Position numbers and translations under genes: made by a program. Shown piece after piece: positions 43,318-52,916 of a stretch of DNA of 64,000 bases (the stretch's first letter is position 1; each line of letters opens with the position of its first letter). This DNA is from Flavobacterium araucananum (GTDB taxonomy: Bacteria > Bacteroidota > Bacteroidia > Flavobacteriales > Flavobacteriaceae): positions 1 to 64,000 of the forward strand of contig NZ_MUGS01000040.1 of assembly GCF_002222055.1 (NCBI RefSeq), in the 5' to 3' direction. A model generated the notes under the pieces. That model saw only the letters and a list, made by a program, of their open reading frames with translations. It was not told where the DNA came from and did no database searches.

Positions 43318-43839
43318 TTATAATAATCCGCATTTTTTGTAAATGTCTAAAATTACAGATTCCTTTCCTAGAAGGTAATTATCAATATCATGAGGGAATT
43401 TTTTAGCCATTTCAATTTTAATTTGCCCATATCTATCTCTTTCCTCATCATGCATACGAAGATAATTTCGAAAAGTCGTATGTCGTTTTAATTCTCTGGC
43501 ATCTTTATGACATACATATAAATGATGCTCCATAAGATGTTCTTTATTTTTATAACTAAAAGCTTCTCGGCCTTTTATCCCTAAATCACCAGCATGCTCG
43601 TAACCAATAATATTTAGCTTTTGTTCTACTACTGAAAACATATCATTATCGACTACAACATCAATATCAATAATAGGTTTTGCAGATAGCCCGGTCACAG
43701 ATGTACTCCCAACATGCTCAATTGACAATACTGAGTCGTTTAAAACTGAAAGCAATTCTTTTTCAATTTTTTGAAACTCTTCTACCCAATTAGAATTGTA
43801 TAGAACCACTACTATATTCCAACTTTCACTACCAATCAT
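43318..43839 (-). CDS. GrpB family nucleotidyltransferase-like protein
   Basis: A 173-residue GrpB/UPF0157 protein with a nucleotidyltransferase-like fold: SIEHVGSTSVTGLSAKPIIDIDVVV contains the GS motif and the paired Asp residues of the metal site. The biological substrate of the family is unknown. The neighbour upstream on the same strand is the YjbR gene, 35 bp away. Confidence 0.9.
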   Translation of the reverse strand: MIGSESWNIVVVLYNSNWVEEFQKIEKELLSVLNDSVLSIEHVGSTSVTGLSAKPIIDIDVVVDNDMFSVVEQKLNIIGYEHAGDLGIKGREAFSYKNKEHLMEHHLYVCHKDARELKRHTTFRNYLRMHDEERDRYGQIKIEMAKKFPHDIDNYLLGKESVILDIYKKCGLL

Positions 43840-43874
43840 GTAAATTCTTTTTTACAAATATAATAATTAGCAGA

Positions 43875-44195
43875 TTATTTCTTTTTTGAGGTAACATTTT
43901 GATAAGAAAGCTTTAAAGCATCTTCAAACATTTCTGACCTTACCTTTGAAAGTTCTACAATTGTCCAGCCTTGTTTGCCCCATTTATTCGGAATTGGATA
44001 AAAAATCATTTCGCTTGACGCACAAAAAACAGATTGATCGATTTCGTTTAATTTCAATACTGCCCGATTGTTCTTTTCGTCAAAAGTCGCAAATATCTTC
44101 TTATTGACACGAAATGAGGTCTTCTCGAAATGTGGTTCTTCGGTTGCATTTTCAAACGCTAAAGCTAATTTTCTAAAGTTTTCAATTGAGACCAT
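43875..44195 (-). CDS. MmcQ/YjbR family protein
   Basis: A 106-residue CyaY-like/YjbR protein: FENATEEPHFEKTSFRVNKKIFATF at the start and GWTIVELSKVRSEMFEDAL near the end are typical. These proteins are annotated as DNA-binding, but proof is limited. I choose the ATG at 44195 (MVSIENFRK) rather than one 11 codons upstream that overlaps the Nudix gene stop codon. Confidence 0.85.
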   Translation of the reverse strand: MVSIENFRKLALAFENATEEPHFEKTSFRVNKKIFATFDEKNNRAVLKLNEIDQSVFCASSEMIFYPIPNKWGKQGWTIVELSKVRSEMFEDALKLSYQNVTSKKK

Positions 44196-44221
44196 ATTAA
44201 ATATGTTTTTTATACAATATC

Positions 44222-44977
44222 TTACCAACCTTGATTCAATCCGTTTTTCAAGACTTCTTCATATTTGTCTTTATCAAAGGTGTATAGATTTGGTGCTTTG
44301 TGCGCAACGTTACTTTTCTTTTCGTCGAGTTTGGTCAGGATTCCAATGTTGGTTATTTTTCTTAAAAAGTTTCTTCTGTCGAGTTTTCGATCCAAAATCG
44401 TTTCATATAATTTCTGAAGCTCGGGAATGGTAAATTTTTCGGGTAATAAATTATATCCTATTGGCATTAAATTCAATTCTATTCGAAGCGTATTTAATGC
44501 CTTGTCCAGAATTTCTTTATGATCCAGGATAAGATCCGGCACTTCTTTATGATCAATCCATTCTATGATTTCTGTACTGTTTTCTTTATGCGGAATTGCT
44601 TTTAAAAAATCAACTAAGGCATAATATCCAATTGTTACAAAACGTTGCGTAAACCATTTCCCATCTTCTTCCAGGATATTAAAATGGGCTAAAACGGCTT
44701 TCTCAAAATGATTATCGTTGCGTTTTACTCTTCCAAAAGTGGCAAATTGTCTTAAAAAAATACCCTCCATTCCTGTACGCAAATTCAAAACAGTAACTGC
44801 AGCTGTATCAATATCCTGATCGATAGGAACAAATCCGCCGGGCAAAGACCACTTGTCTTCATAAGGAGCTTTAATCAATAAAACTTTAAGCTGATTATCA
44901 TGAAAACCAAAAATAACACAGTCTATTGAAAGTCCAGGCTGGTAGTTTTCGTTATTATCTAATATTCCTTTTGCCAT
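44222..44977 (-). CDS. Nudix-related transcriptional regulator (NrtR/AraR-like)
   Basis: A 251-residue regulator with an N-terminal Nudix fold (residues 15-150; DCVIFGFHDNQLKVLLIKAP) and a C-terminal winged helix (about 165-245; FTIPELQKLYETILDRKLDRRNFLRKI). The Nudix box reads GGFVPIDQDIDTAAVTVLNL, so the REUxEE glutamates needed for hydrolysis are missing; it is a ligand sensor, not an enzyme. Such proteins control NAD or sugar genes in other bacteria. Its target is not obvious here. Confidence 0.88.
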   Translation of the reverse strand: MAKGILDNNENYQPGLSIDCVIFGFHDNQLKVLLIKAPYEDKWSLPGGFVPIDQDIDTAAVTVLNLRTGMEGIFLRQFATFGRVKRNDNHFEKAVLAHFNILEEDGKWFTQRFVTIGYYALVDFLKAIPHKENSTEIIEWIDHKEVPDLILDHKEILDKALNTLRIELNLMPIGYNLLPEKFTIPELQKLYETILDRKLDRRNFLRKITNIGILTKLDEKKSNVAHKAPNLYTFDKDKYEEVLKNGLNQGW

Positions 44978-45328
44978 TCTGTTTTATTAAAATCTATTTT
45001 CCTTTTTTTTATCAACTTGCAATTTAGATCATTTTTGCAAACCCGAAACATTTTTTTACAAATAGACTTTATTACTTACTAAAATTCTTAATAGAAATGA
45101 TACTCTTTGCAAATCACAATTTTTGCCTAAAATTAAAGTTGAATTAGAAAAAATAAGTACATTGCGTCATTATAACACATTAGGTTTTTGGTTTGCTGTT
45201 TTTTTAGCAAAACAAATTCTTAGAATCAGATAACGTATTAACTAACAACTTTTAATATTGTTTTTTTTGTAACAAAAGCCAAAAAAATTAGTCTATTTAA
45301 GTACAGAAAAAACATTAATGATTTAAAT
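44978..45328. other. Divergent intergenic region before the Nudix regulator
   Basis: A 351-bp AT-rich gap between the regulator (minus) and a small plus-strand gene. TTTGCT and AGCAAA (45192-45197 and 45206-45211) form a small inverted repeat around eight bases that could be an operator or hairpin. I see no full promoter match and no RNA gene. Confidence 0.3.
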
Positions 45329-45586
45329 ATGAGCATTCCAAATTTAGAAAAAATGAATAAGAGTTTTATGAGAAAGATATACTCTTCTTTTGGATTAGTA
45401 TCAAAAAATGACCTTTTAGAAGCTTCACTAAAATATAGTGAAGAACAGGAAAGAATTTTTAACGAAATGATTATAGAAACTGAGGCAAAAGATAAAAAAG
45501 CAAAACGTGAGGCTTTTGATAAAGCTTTGTTTGCCTCTTATAAAGGAATTGGCGCTATGGATTTTATACATACTGTTTTAAAATAA
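45329..45586 (+). CDS. Small hypothetical protein
   Basis: An 85-residue, charged, largely helical protein (KYSEEQERIFNEMIIETEAKDKKAKREAF suggests a long helix or coiled coil). It has no signal peptide and no recognised domain. It has a plausible ATG and a good terminator 60 bp downstream, so it is probably a real gene. It stands alone. Confidence 0.55.
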   Translation: MSIPNLEKMNKSFMRKIYSSFGLVSKNDLLEASLKYSEEQERIFNEMIIETEAKDKKAKREAFDKALFASYKGIGAMDFIHTVLK

Positions 45587-45645
45587 TTTCAAATTACACA
45601 TCACAAGTATTGATTTTAATTAAATTACTGGTCTAAAACTTACTG

Positions 45646-45674
45646 AAACCTTGCTGAAAAAGCGAGGTTTTTTT
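45646..45674 (+). terminator. Terminator of the small helical protein gene
   Basis: AACCTTGCT pairs with AGCGAGGTT (one G-U) over GAAAA, followed by seven T. Confidence 0.8.
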
Positions 45675-45950
45675 ATTTTAATTCCTCTCCTGTAAATTAC
45701 TATTTATCATAAACTTATAGGCTCTAAAACTTTTTTTATATCCTTAAATTTTAAGTTTAATAGTAATAAAAAGTGAACTTTTTTTTAATTTCAATTGTCC
45801 ATCTCAATAAAATGACGCAATTTTATTAAGAAAATTAAATTAATTAATTTTAGCAATCTGTAAGTATTCTCTAAGTGCTGCACTTTTACAGCGCAATAAA
45901 AAAAGGATTATACTTATACTAAATTATTTGAAAATATTAAAAATACAACG
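45675..45950. other. Upstream region of the transglutaminase-like gene
   Basis: A 276-bp AT-rich stretch after the terminator with no gene. No convincing promoter or inverted repeat was seen. Confidence 0.3.
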
Positions 45951-47972
45951 ATGGAGAATCTTATTCAATCAGAGAATTACAAAATTCAAAAACCCGCAGA
46001 ATGGGCTACTAATACCAATGACAATCAACTTATTGAATATATAAAAGAATCAGATTTTGCAAGTAAACAAATCGATGAAGGACGAGACTATTGTTATTTT
46101 CTGGATAAAATTTATTACACCAGTGACGACGAAAACAGCGAATATGCTTGTGTAGCGTATACGCTTAACGAACCTTCGAATCTGGAAAATGCTTCGGTTA
46201 TGGATGTGGTTGTCGAAGAAAACGAAACTTACATTATACACCGAATAAGTGTTTTACGTGAAGGTGTTTTAATCGATAAAATTCCTGATACTAAAATTAA
46301 AGTACTGGACAGCGAAAACCAAAGTGATGGTGGGGTTTTGAGCAGCAATAAAAAAATCAATATTACGATAAAAGATCTCCGTTTATATGATGTTTTGATT
46401 ATGGAGGATTCAAGGGTAAAGATTTTTACAGAACGTGACTTTATGCGCAAGGAGTTTCTGAAATTTGTTTGGGTAAGTCCCAGTACTTATTGGGCTTACG
46501 GAAGTTATAAATTTACTTTTATCAACGATCGTAAGAAGTCGATTGCCTACAAAAAAACTTTTTTCAGAGACGAGCAGGGAAATGTAATAGAACCGGAAAT
46601 TTACTATTTAGAGAAAGGTCAGAAATTTACTATTGATAAAGAAAATTACATCAATTTTGTTGATACAAATCGTGAGGTTGCTCCTTTTATTGACTTTGCT
46701 ACTGATAGCAACTGGATCGATTTATCTAATTATATTTCACCGTTATACGAAGAGGTTTACGAAAAGGCTTCTTTGCATGAATTTGCACCAAATTTGGTCG
46801 AAAAGCTGGATGCGATTACAAACAAAGACGAACAGTTGCAATTTGCAATCGATTATGTACAAAATCATGTCTATTATGTTTATAATGCAGATGAAATGAA
46901 CGGTCACAAACCGCAGGAACCATCTGTCACGTACCAAAATAAACAGGGAGACTGTAAGGCCAAATCTGTTTTACTAAAAGTTATTTTAGATTATATAAAG
47001 GTTGATGCTACTGTGGTGCTGGTTAATTTTAGCACGGATCATTATATAAAACATTATTTGCCATCGCTTCTTACTTTTAACCATGTTATTGTAAAAATCG
47101 ATTATAAGGATGAAACTTATTTTATTGATGCCACAATTCGTGACGAATTTGGATTAATCGAAAATCGCGGCTTTATTTATTTCATGCATTATTTAGAGGT
47201 TAAACCTAATCAGGATTTAAAGATCAAAAAGGCGCATAAATTCCCTTATTATGGGATTAATGAAAAGGCAGATTTTAATGTTCAGAATAATATTGGTCAG
47301 CTTTTGTTAACGACAACTTACAAAGGAAATCGTGCCAATTATATGCGTAAATATTTTAAAAACACCAATAAACGAGAAATCATTGACAGCTGGAATAATT
47401 TCTTTTTCTACACGCTGAATTATAATAATGACAGAAACGGAACTGATGTTCGAAATATCTTCAAAGAGACTACAATCGAAACATTGAGCGATGATAAACA
47501 ACTGAACGAATACACTATTCAGTACAAAGCTACGGTTGAAGATCCTTATTTTACAGATGCACAAAAGAATCGCTTTTTGATGTATTTTGATCGAAATGTA
47601 ATCAAAAATAATGCTCGCGATTTCCTGCTTACAGATATTGCATTCTGGCATAATTTTGACAACGAAAAGTATGAAATCAATCTTTATACGGATCAACGAA
47701 TTGATGTAGAAGAAAAATATACGGTGCAGGAAAGCTCGATTAAAAATCCGTATTTTGATTATAACAGTCGCAAAAAAGTGACAAAAAACGGTGCATCGAT
47801 TTACATTGATTACACTCCATTGGTAAATTTAGAAATTCCGACTTCAGATTTCGAAGAATTCAGAAATGCGCATCATGCTGTTGCTGATAGTAATTTTGGA
47901 CTTGGAATTGATATTATAGAGCAAGGCTTTATGAATTTGATGAAATTTAATTTTAAAAAATTAGTGAAATAA
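45951..47972 (+). CDS. Transglutaminase-like domain protein
   Basis: A 673-residue protein of the DUF3857/transglutaminase-like layout. The transglutaminase core (about residues 290-410) has the Cys in QGDCKAKSVLLK, the His in LLTFNHVIVKID and the Asp in YFIDATIRDEFG. N- and C-terminal parts are beta-rich and unrecognised. Unlike many relatives there is no signal peptide, so it appears cytosolic. Protease, cross-linking or binding roles are all possible. A strong terminator follows. Confidence 0.8.
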   Translation: MENLIQSENYKIQKPAEWATNTNDNQLIEYIKESDFASKQIDEGRDYCYFLDKIYYTSDDENSEYACVAYTLNEPSNLENASVMDVVVEENETYIIHRISVLREGVLIDKIPDTKIKVLDSENQSDGGVLSSNKKINITIKDLRLYDVLIMEDSRVKIFTERDFMRKEFLKFVWVSPSTYWAYGSYKFTFINDRKKSIAYKKTFFRDEQGNVIEPEIYYLEKGQKFTIDKENYINFVDTNREVAPFIDFATDSNWIDLSNYISPLYEEVYEKASLHEFAPNLVEKLDAITNKDEQLQFAIDYVQNHVYYVYNADEMNGHKPQEPSVTYQNKQGDCKAKSVLLKVILDYIKVDATVVLVNFSTDHYIKHYLPSLLTFNHVIVKIDYKDETYFIDATIRDEFGLIENRGFIYFMHYLEVKPNQDLKIKKAHKFPYYGINEKADFNVQNNIGQLLLTTTYKGNRANYMRKYFKNTNKREIIDSWNNFFFYTLNYNNDRNGTDVRNIFKETTIETLSDDKQLNEYTIQYKATVEDPYFTDAQKNRFLMYFDRNVIKNNARDFLLTDIAFWHNFDNEKYEINLYTDQRIDVEEKYTVQESSIKNPYFDYNSRKKVTKNGASIYIDYTPLVNLEIPTSDFEEFRNAHHAVADSNFGLGIDIIEQGFMNLMKFNFKKLVK

Positions 47973-48023
47973 TGATAACAAAAAAACTTCTCAAATAGGT
48001 ATTGATATAGAAGTAATATTAAC

Positions 48024-48066
48024 AAAAAAGAGCTCCTTGAAACTGTAATCATGGAGCTCTTTTTTA
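48024..48066 (+). terminator. Terminator, possibly bidirectional
   Basis: AAAAAAGAGCTCC pairs with GGAGCTCTTTTTT around a 17-nt loop closed by two more pairs. It lies between convergent genes (47972 and 48087). Confidence 0.85.
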
Positions 48067-48086
48067 AATTCTGGTCAAAGCTTAAG

Positions 48087-48968
48087 TTAAGTTCCTGTAA
48101 GTGGTACTTGTTCTATTAGTTTTCCTTTTTCGTCCCATTGTGTAAATGTATTTTTTATTCTGTCCCGAATAAAATCAACTTTTCCATTTTCATGATAATA
48201 CTTGTAATAAATTTCTTCCTTGTTTTCTACTTTACTTTCATATTTTAAATTTCCATTACCATAATAAGCATAAAATTTTCCATTCGGAATTCCATTTACA
48301 ACATTTTCAAAATGTGAAATTTTTCCATTGTCGAAATAGCAAATGATTTTTCCATTATATCTTAAATTATCTTTAAAAAGAATCTTTTTTTTATAAAGTC
48401 CTGAAAAAACCAGCCTTCCATTTTCATTAAAATATTCTACGTTATATTCGTCTTTTATTTTTTGGGTATATTTTTCCATGAAGTTGCCATTAAAGTAATG
48501 ATAACTTTGCGATACGTTTTCTATGAATTTAAATTTTGTTTTTCCATTTATCCAATAATCAGTTGATTGTTCTTTGTCATTATCATACTCATGTTCAAGG
48601 CTTCCATTTGCTCGAAAACTTATATTTTTACCAATTTGTATTCCATGACTATCATATTTACGAATACATTTAGGTCTCCCACTTTCGTACCAATCAATAA
48701 TTTTATCATAAAATTGATTCTTATTTTTAATATTGGCAATTGATTTCTTTTTTCCCGATTCGTAAAACCCAACCATAATATAATCTGATTTTTCTTTGAA
48801 AAACCGTATTGTTCTTATTCTTTTATTTTCATAAAAAAATGTATCGATTACATTATAATTTTCTTTATTAATTCCTATTTCATTTAATTCATTTTCAATT
48901 ATTGTTTTTTTCTCACAACAAGAAAATAGTAAGCAAATTAATACTGGTAATAAAACATTCTTTTTCAA
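48087..48968 (-). CDS. YwqK-like/MORN-variant repeat lipoprotein
   Basis: A 293-residue lipoprotein (signal peptide ending LLFSCC) made mostly of MORN-variant repeats: YESGKKKSI, WYESGRPKCI, YFNENGRLVF, YFDNGKISHF, YYGNGNLKYE, YHENGKVDFI. Proteins of this type are often labelled as YwqK family antitoxins because some lie beside polymorphic toxins. An unrecognised gene lies 113 bp upstream on the same strand. A plain surface role is equally possible. Confidence 0.75.
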   Translation of the reverse strand: MKKNVLLPVLICLLFSCCEKKTIIENELNEIGINKENYNVIDTFFYENKRIRTIRFFKEKSDYIMVGFYESGKKKSIANIKNKNQFYDKIIDWYESGRPKCIRKYDSHGIQIGKNISFRANGSLEHEYDNDKEQSTDYWINGKTKFKFIENVSQSYHYFNGNFMEKYTQKIKDEYNVEYFNENGRLVFSGLYKKKILFKDNLRYNGKIICYFDNGKISHFENVVNGIPNGKFYAYYGNGNLKYESKVENKEEIYYKYYHENGKVDFIRDRIKNTFTQWDEKGKLIEQVPLTGT

Positions 48969-49081
48969 TTTTCTCTTTGTTTAATTGGGTTCGCATTTAA
49001 CTAAAGTTAAGTTTCTTGACTAATGACGCATTTTCAACAACCCTGTATTAATACTAAAAAAAGTTTATGCTTTTTCATCAT

Positions 49082-49864
49082 TTAATCTTTGTAGTTATTT
49101 ATTTTTTTTTGAAATTCTCTGTTTTTATATTCCATTTCTTTCTCTGCTTCTTTGCGATTACGTGAATTAATTCTCTCAATATCATCTTTTTGAGAAGGAT
49201 CTACAGTTGTATCTTTTATTTTTTTTTCATGAACTCCTGAAAGATTTCCTCCAAAAATGTCGGTAGCTTTATAATTATATAGTGGCATTAGTATCATTTC
49301 AGGATCAGATGAAATTGCATTTTTAGAAACGGATGAATTCGTATTAGGAGCTCCATATTTTAATCTGAGTTCAAACTCCAAAAGCCACGGATACATCATT
49401 GATGAATTGGGGAATAATTTGCCCAATAAATAACCTAAATCAATACAAGTATTAAAGTCATGACTTGGCGTATTAATAGATCCGGAACCTCTGTCATTTC
49501 CTAAATTTCCACTTCCTGCAATTGGGTCTGCACCAAAACCAAAAACTCTTATTCCATCACTTTGAACTAATGTGCCAATTAAATGTCTAACTACAACTTC
49601 ACTCAATTGTGTCGCTTTTGTCCAACTACCGTCTTTGTTTCCTCGATATATTGTATTGTCTTTACTCTCGAAATAAAGTTCTCCTTCAGAAGCTATTGTG
49701 TTTGGACCATCAGCAAAGAAATTATGATGAAAAGAAAAAAGATTTTCATAGCGATCCTTACTTTTTCTGGCTTCCAGCATTTCTCCAATAGCATCTGTTC
49801 TTTCCCATATATCATTATCAAATGGGTTTCTATTCTTATTTTCCCCAAATCTATCTCTAAACAT
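49082..49864 (-). CDS. Unrecognised soluble protein
   Basis: A 260-residue protein with no signal peptide. The middle has beta-like segments and Gly-rich words (FGFGADPIAGSGNLGNDRGSG), then LGYLLGKLF. The last 45 residues are a strongly charged helix (IERINSRNRKEAEKEMEYKN). I recognise no family. It could be the end of an Rhs or other secreted toxin that has lost its carrier, given the YwqK-like gene next to it, but nothing in the sequence proves that. Confidence 0.55.
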   Translation of the reverse strand: MFRDRFGENKNRNPFDNDIWERTDAIGEMLEARKSKDRYENLFSFHHNFFADGPNTIASEGELYFESKDNTIYRGNKDGSWTKATQLSEVVVRHLIGTLVQSDGIRVFGFGADPIAGSGNLGNDRGSGSINTPSHDFNTCIDLGYLLGKLFPNSSMMYPWLLEFELRLKYGAPNTNSSVSKNAISSDPEMILMPLYNYKATDIFGGNLSGVHEKKIKDTTVDPSQKDDIERINSRNRKEAEKEMEYKNREFQKKINNYKD

Positions 49865-50117
49865 AATAAAAATTGTTGTTTTATACTAATTTGATATTTT
49901 GTAAAATAAAATATTTCTTACGATTTCTTTATTAAAAAAAATAAATAAGAATAATAATATTACAAAATTATCTATAAAACAATTACAACTGTAAGTATTT
50001 TATTAAATATTAAAAAAATCTGAAAAAATATTTCATAAAACTAATTTTCATAAAAACAAAAAAAAATGCACAATGGTAATTGCGCATTTTATATAAGAGA
50101 TTCTTTTATCAAAAATA

Positions 50118-50513
50118 TTATTTCCCTTTCAAAAATTTTTCTAAATATTCGACCTTTTCTTTTTCAGCCAAAACCAAGCGTTCGTAAAGTTCCACAACTT
50201 TATCAAGAGGATTAAAATTAAGTTGCAAATTGATTGCATTTATGGTCGAGTTATCATTACTAGTAAAAGTATTGTTAATGATATTCAATGCTGTTTCATC
50301 ACTATAATTTTTAATTGCTTCTACAGAAACCCCTAAAACTTCAGCAATCGCATTTAATTTTTCTTCATCAACATTTTCGCTTCCTTCAATATTAGAAACA
50401 GATTGCTGGCTTAAACCAATTGCTTCTGCTAGTGCTTCTTGTTTCATGCCACGAAGCTCTCTGATCCGGCTAATATTTCTGCCAATATGTTTTGGTTTTG
50501 TTGCTGTACTCAT
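50118..50513 (-). CDS. XRE family helix-turn-helix regulator
   Basis: A 131-residue regulator. Residues 12-66 form a Cro/CI-type helix-turn-helix (MKQEALAEAIGLSQQSVSNIEGSENV). Residues 70-131 are a short beta/helical tail ending in a Lys/Glu helix that could dimerise. It is not next to an obvious phage or toxin gene. The target is unknown. Confidence 0.9.
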   Translation of the reverse strand: MSTATKPKHIGRNISRIRELRGMKQEALAEAIGLSQQSVSNIEGSENVDEEKLNAIAEVLGVSVEAIKNYSDETALNIINNTFTSNDNSTINAINLQLNFNPLDKVVELYERLVLAEKEKVEYLEKFLKGK

Positions 50514-50517
50514 AATT

Positions 50518-50525
50518 CAAAGGTA
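50518..50525 (-). promoter_or_regulatory. -7 element abutting the XRE start codon
   Basis: TACCTTTG on the minus strand ends four bases before the ATG at 50513. If used, the RNA would begin at or within a base or two of the start codon, i.e. be leaderless. No -33 TTG is visible. Confidence 0.35.
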
Positions 50526-50563
50526 TTTAAAATTCTTTAAAAACTTTCTATTTTTGTAAAACA

Positions 50564-50611
50564 CAAGCCAGCATTTGTAATTTACTATTTTAAGTAGTAT
50601 TTGCTGACTTG
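50564..50611. repeat. Interrupted inverted repeat upstream of the XRE gene
   Basis: CAAGCCAGCA (50564-50573) pairs with TGCTGACTTG (50602-50611; one mismatch) and TACTA (50583-50587) with TAGTA (50595-50599) inside it. It lies 75 bp after the end of the GH3 gene and 50 bp before the XRE gene. It may act as a terminator for GH3 or an operator for XRE. Confidence 0.5.
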
Positions 50612-50684
50612 CTTTTATTATGTAAAAATACTATTTTTCGCACAATAACAAATTATAAAAAAGAAGATTTATTATACTTTGAAT

Positions 50685-52910
50685 TTAAAGCAATTCAAAG
50701 TCAGATTTTAATTTGATATCTGCTGATGAGGCTCCAATCATTACTTCAAAATCTCCTGCTTCTGCTGTCCATTCTAGTTTGTTATTATAGAAAGAAAGTT
50801 TCTCTTTGTCAATTGTAAATTCAATAGTTTTAGATTCTCCTGCATTTAGTTTTACTTTTTGAAAATCTCTTAATTCTAAAACTGGTCTTACAACTGATCC
50901 AAATTTATCTTTTAAGTACAATTGAACTACTTCTTCTCCGGCTACTTTACCAACGTTTGATAACTGAAATGAAACTTTAATGGTTTCATTGTTCTTCATT
51001 TTCGGGGTAGACAATTTTAGATCTGAATAATTGAATTTTGTATAACTCAAACCGTATCCAAAAGGAAATTTAGGCGAGTTTTTAAGATCGATATAAGCAG
51101 ATACATAATTTTTTGCATCTTCGTCTTTTGCTGGTCTTCCTGTACTAAAATGGTTGTAATAGATAGGCACCTGCCCTACTTCTCTTGGGAAAGTCATAGG
51201 CAATTTTCCGGACGGATTATAATCTCCAAATAAAACATTAGCGATTGCGTTTCCTGCTTCTGTACCCAACCACCAGGTGTATACAATTGCGGGAACATTA
51301 TCTGCAGTCCAATTAAAAATTAATGGTCTTCCTGCATTTACCAAAACTACTACTGGTTTTCCGGTTGCTTGTATTGCTTTTACTAATTCTTCCTGAACAC
51401 CCGGCAAATGAAGATCGCTTCGGCTTTTTGCTTCGCCACTCATATCGCGTCTTTCTCCTATGCTCAAAATTACAACATCGGCTTGTTTGGCAGTTGCTAC
51501 AGCTTCGGCAAAACCATCTTTATTGTCTCCGTCTACTTCGCAACCTTTGGCATAAAGTAACTTGGTGTTTTTGCCTACTTTATTCTGCAAACCATCCCAT
51601 TGCGAAACGATCCATTTATTATAATCAACATCTGGTAATTCTACAGACCAGAAGCCCATATTTTCTTTATACTCTTTTACCATTGGACCAATAAATGCAA
51701 TTGTTTTCAGGTTTTTAGACAATGGCAAAATTTCTTTTTCGTTCTTTAATAAAACGATACTTTTTTGCGCCACATCAAGAGCCGCTTTTCTGTTTTCAGG
51801 ATCATTCAGGACTTTATCTGCTCTTTTTTGATCTGAATATCGGTATGGATCATCAAATAATCCCAATTCAAATTTCTTGCGTAAAATACGTTTTACGGCA
51901 TCATCGATCAAATCAACAGGTACTTTACCTTCTTTGACCAATTGGGCCAGGTTATACCTGTAGGCATTACTTTCCATATCCATATCGCTTCCGGCAGTAA
52001 TCGCAGCAAGTGCAGCAGCTTTAAGATCTTTGGAGTATCCGTGTGCTACCATTTCGCCTATCGACCCCCAATCTGAGACTACAAATCCCTGAAAGTTCCA
52101 TTTGCCTTTTAAGATATCACGTTGCAAGTGTGCATTTGCAGTTGCCGGAATTCCGTTTAGATCATTAAATGAATTCATAAATGTAGCTGCACCAGCGTCT
52201 AATGCTGCTTTGAAGGGTGGTAAATAGGTTTCCCACAACATTCTTTCGCTCATATCTACTGAGTTGTAATCTCTACCACCTACAGCGGCGCCATAAGCTG
52301 CAAAATGTTTTACGCAAGCCATAACCGAGTTTAAATCTCCGAGTTTATTGCCCTGAAAACCTTTTACTCTGGCATAAGCAATTTTAGAACCCAGATAAGT
52401 ATCTTCTCCGGCTCCTTCCATAACACGTCCCCAACGCGGGTCACGACCAATATCTACCATGGGAGCAAATGTCCAGTGAATTCCACTTGCCGAAGCTTCT
52501 GTAGCTGCAACTCTGGCTGCTAACTCAATTGCTGGCAAATCCCAACTTGCTGCTTCTGCTAGCGGGATTGGAAATGTTGTTTTGTAACCGTGAATAACGT
52601 CCTGACCAAATAACAACGGAATTTTAAGTCGCGATTGCATCGCCAGTTCCTGATATTGTCTGGTATATTTTGTCCCGATAATGTTCAGCATAGAACCTAC
52701 AACTCCTGCTTTTATTTCGGCTTGTTTGTTTGGATTTATTGTAATTGGTCCTGTTGCCGAGTTATCGCCTGTATATTGATTCAATTGACCTATTTTTTCC
52801 TCTATGGTCATTTTTTTCAATAGAGCATCTACTTTCTGATCGATTGTTTCTTGTTGGGCAGTTGCAAAAAGCGATACCATCAACAAGGTAAATGTGGTTA
52901 ATTTTTTCAT
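50685..52910 (-). CDS. bglX: Beta-glucosidase BglX-like, GH3
   Basis: A 741-residue periplasmic GH3 enzyme; signal peptide MKKLTTFTLLMVSLFATA. The catalytic nucleophile is Asp280 in GFVVSDWGSI. The (alpha/beta)8 domain is followed by the alpha/beta sandwich (from about residue 375) and a C-terminal Fn3-like domain (about 650-741). It would release glucose from beta-gluco-oligosaccharides. The upstream EEP gene ends only 6 bp away, so they share a transcript. Confidence 0.95.
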   Translation of the reverse strand: MKKLTTFTLLMVSLFATAQQETIDQKVDALLKKMTIEEKIGQLNQYTGDNSATGPITINPNKQAEIKAGVVGSMLNIIGTKYTRQYQELAMQSRLKIPLLFGQDVIHGYKTTFPIPLAEAASWDLPAIELAARVAATEASASGIHWTFAPMVDIGRDPRWGRVMEGAGEDTYLGSKIAYARVKGFQGNKLGDLNSVMACVKHFAAYGAAVGGRDYNSVDMSERMLWETYLPPFKAALDAGAATFMNSFNDLNGIPATANAHLQRDILKGKWNFQGFVVSDWGSIGEMVAHGYSKDLKAAALAAITAGSDMDMESNAYRYNLAQLVKEGKVPVDLIDDAVKRILRKKFELGLFDDPYRYSDQKRADKVLNDPENRKAALDVAQKSIVLLKNEKEILPLSKNLKTIAFIGPMVKEYKENMGFWSVELPDVDYNKWIVSQWDGLQNKVGKNTKLLYAKGCEVDGDNKDGFAEAVATAKQADVVILSIGERRDMSGEAKSRSDLHLPGVQEELVKAIQATGKPVVVLVNAGRPLIFNWTADNVPAIVYTWWLGTEAGNAIANVLFGDYNPSGKLPMTFPREVGQVPIYYNHFSTGRPAKDEDAKNYVSAYIDLKNSPKFPFGYGLSYTKFNYSDLKLSTPKMKNNETIKVSFQLSNVGKVAGEEVVQLYLKDKFGSVVRPVLELRDFQKVKLNAGESKTIEFTIDKEKLSFYNNKLEWTAEAGDFEVMIGASSADIKLKSDFELL

Positions 52911-52916
52911 TCTTGT

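Noticed and set aside
47307..47696. 129-codon open frame on the minus strand
   Set aside because: It lies wholly inside the transglutaminase-like gene and has no family features; its composition is that of an antisense shadow.
51323..51694. 123-codon plus-strand frame inside the GH3 gene
   Set aside because: Leu-rich antisense shadow of a well-supported enzyme gene.
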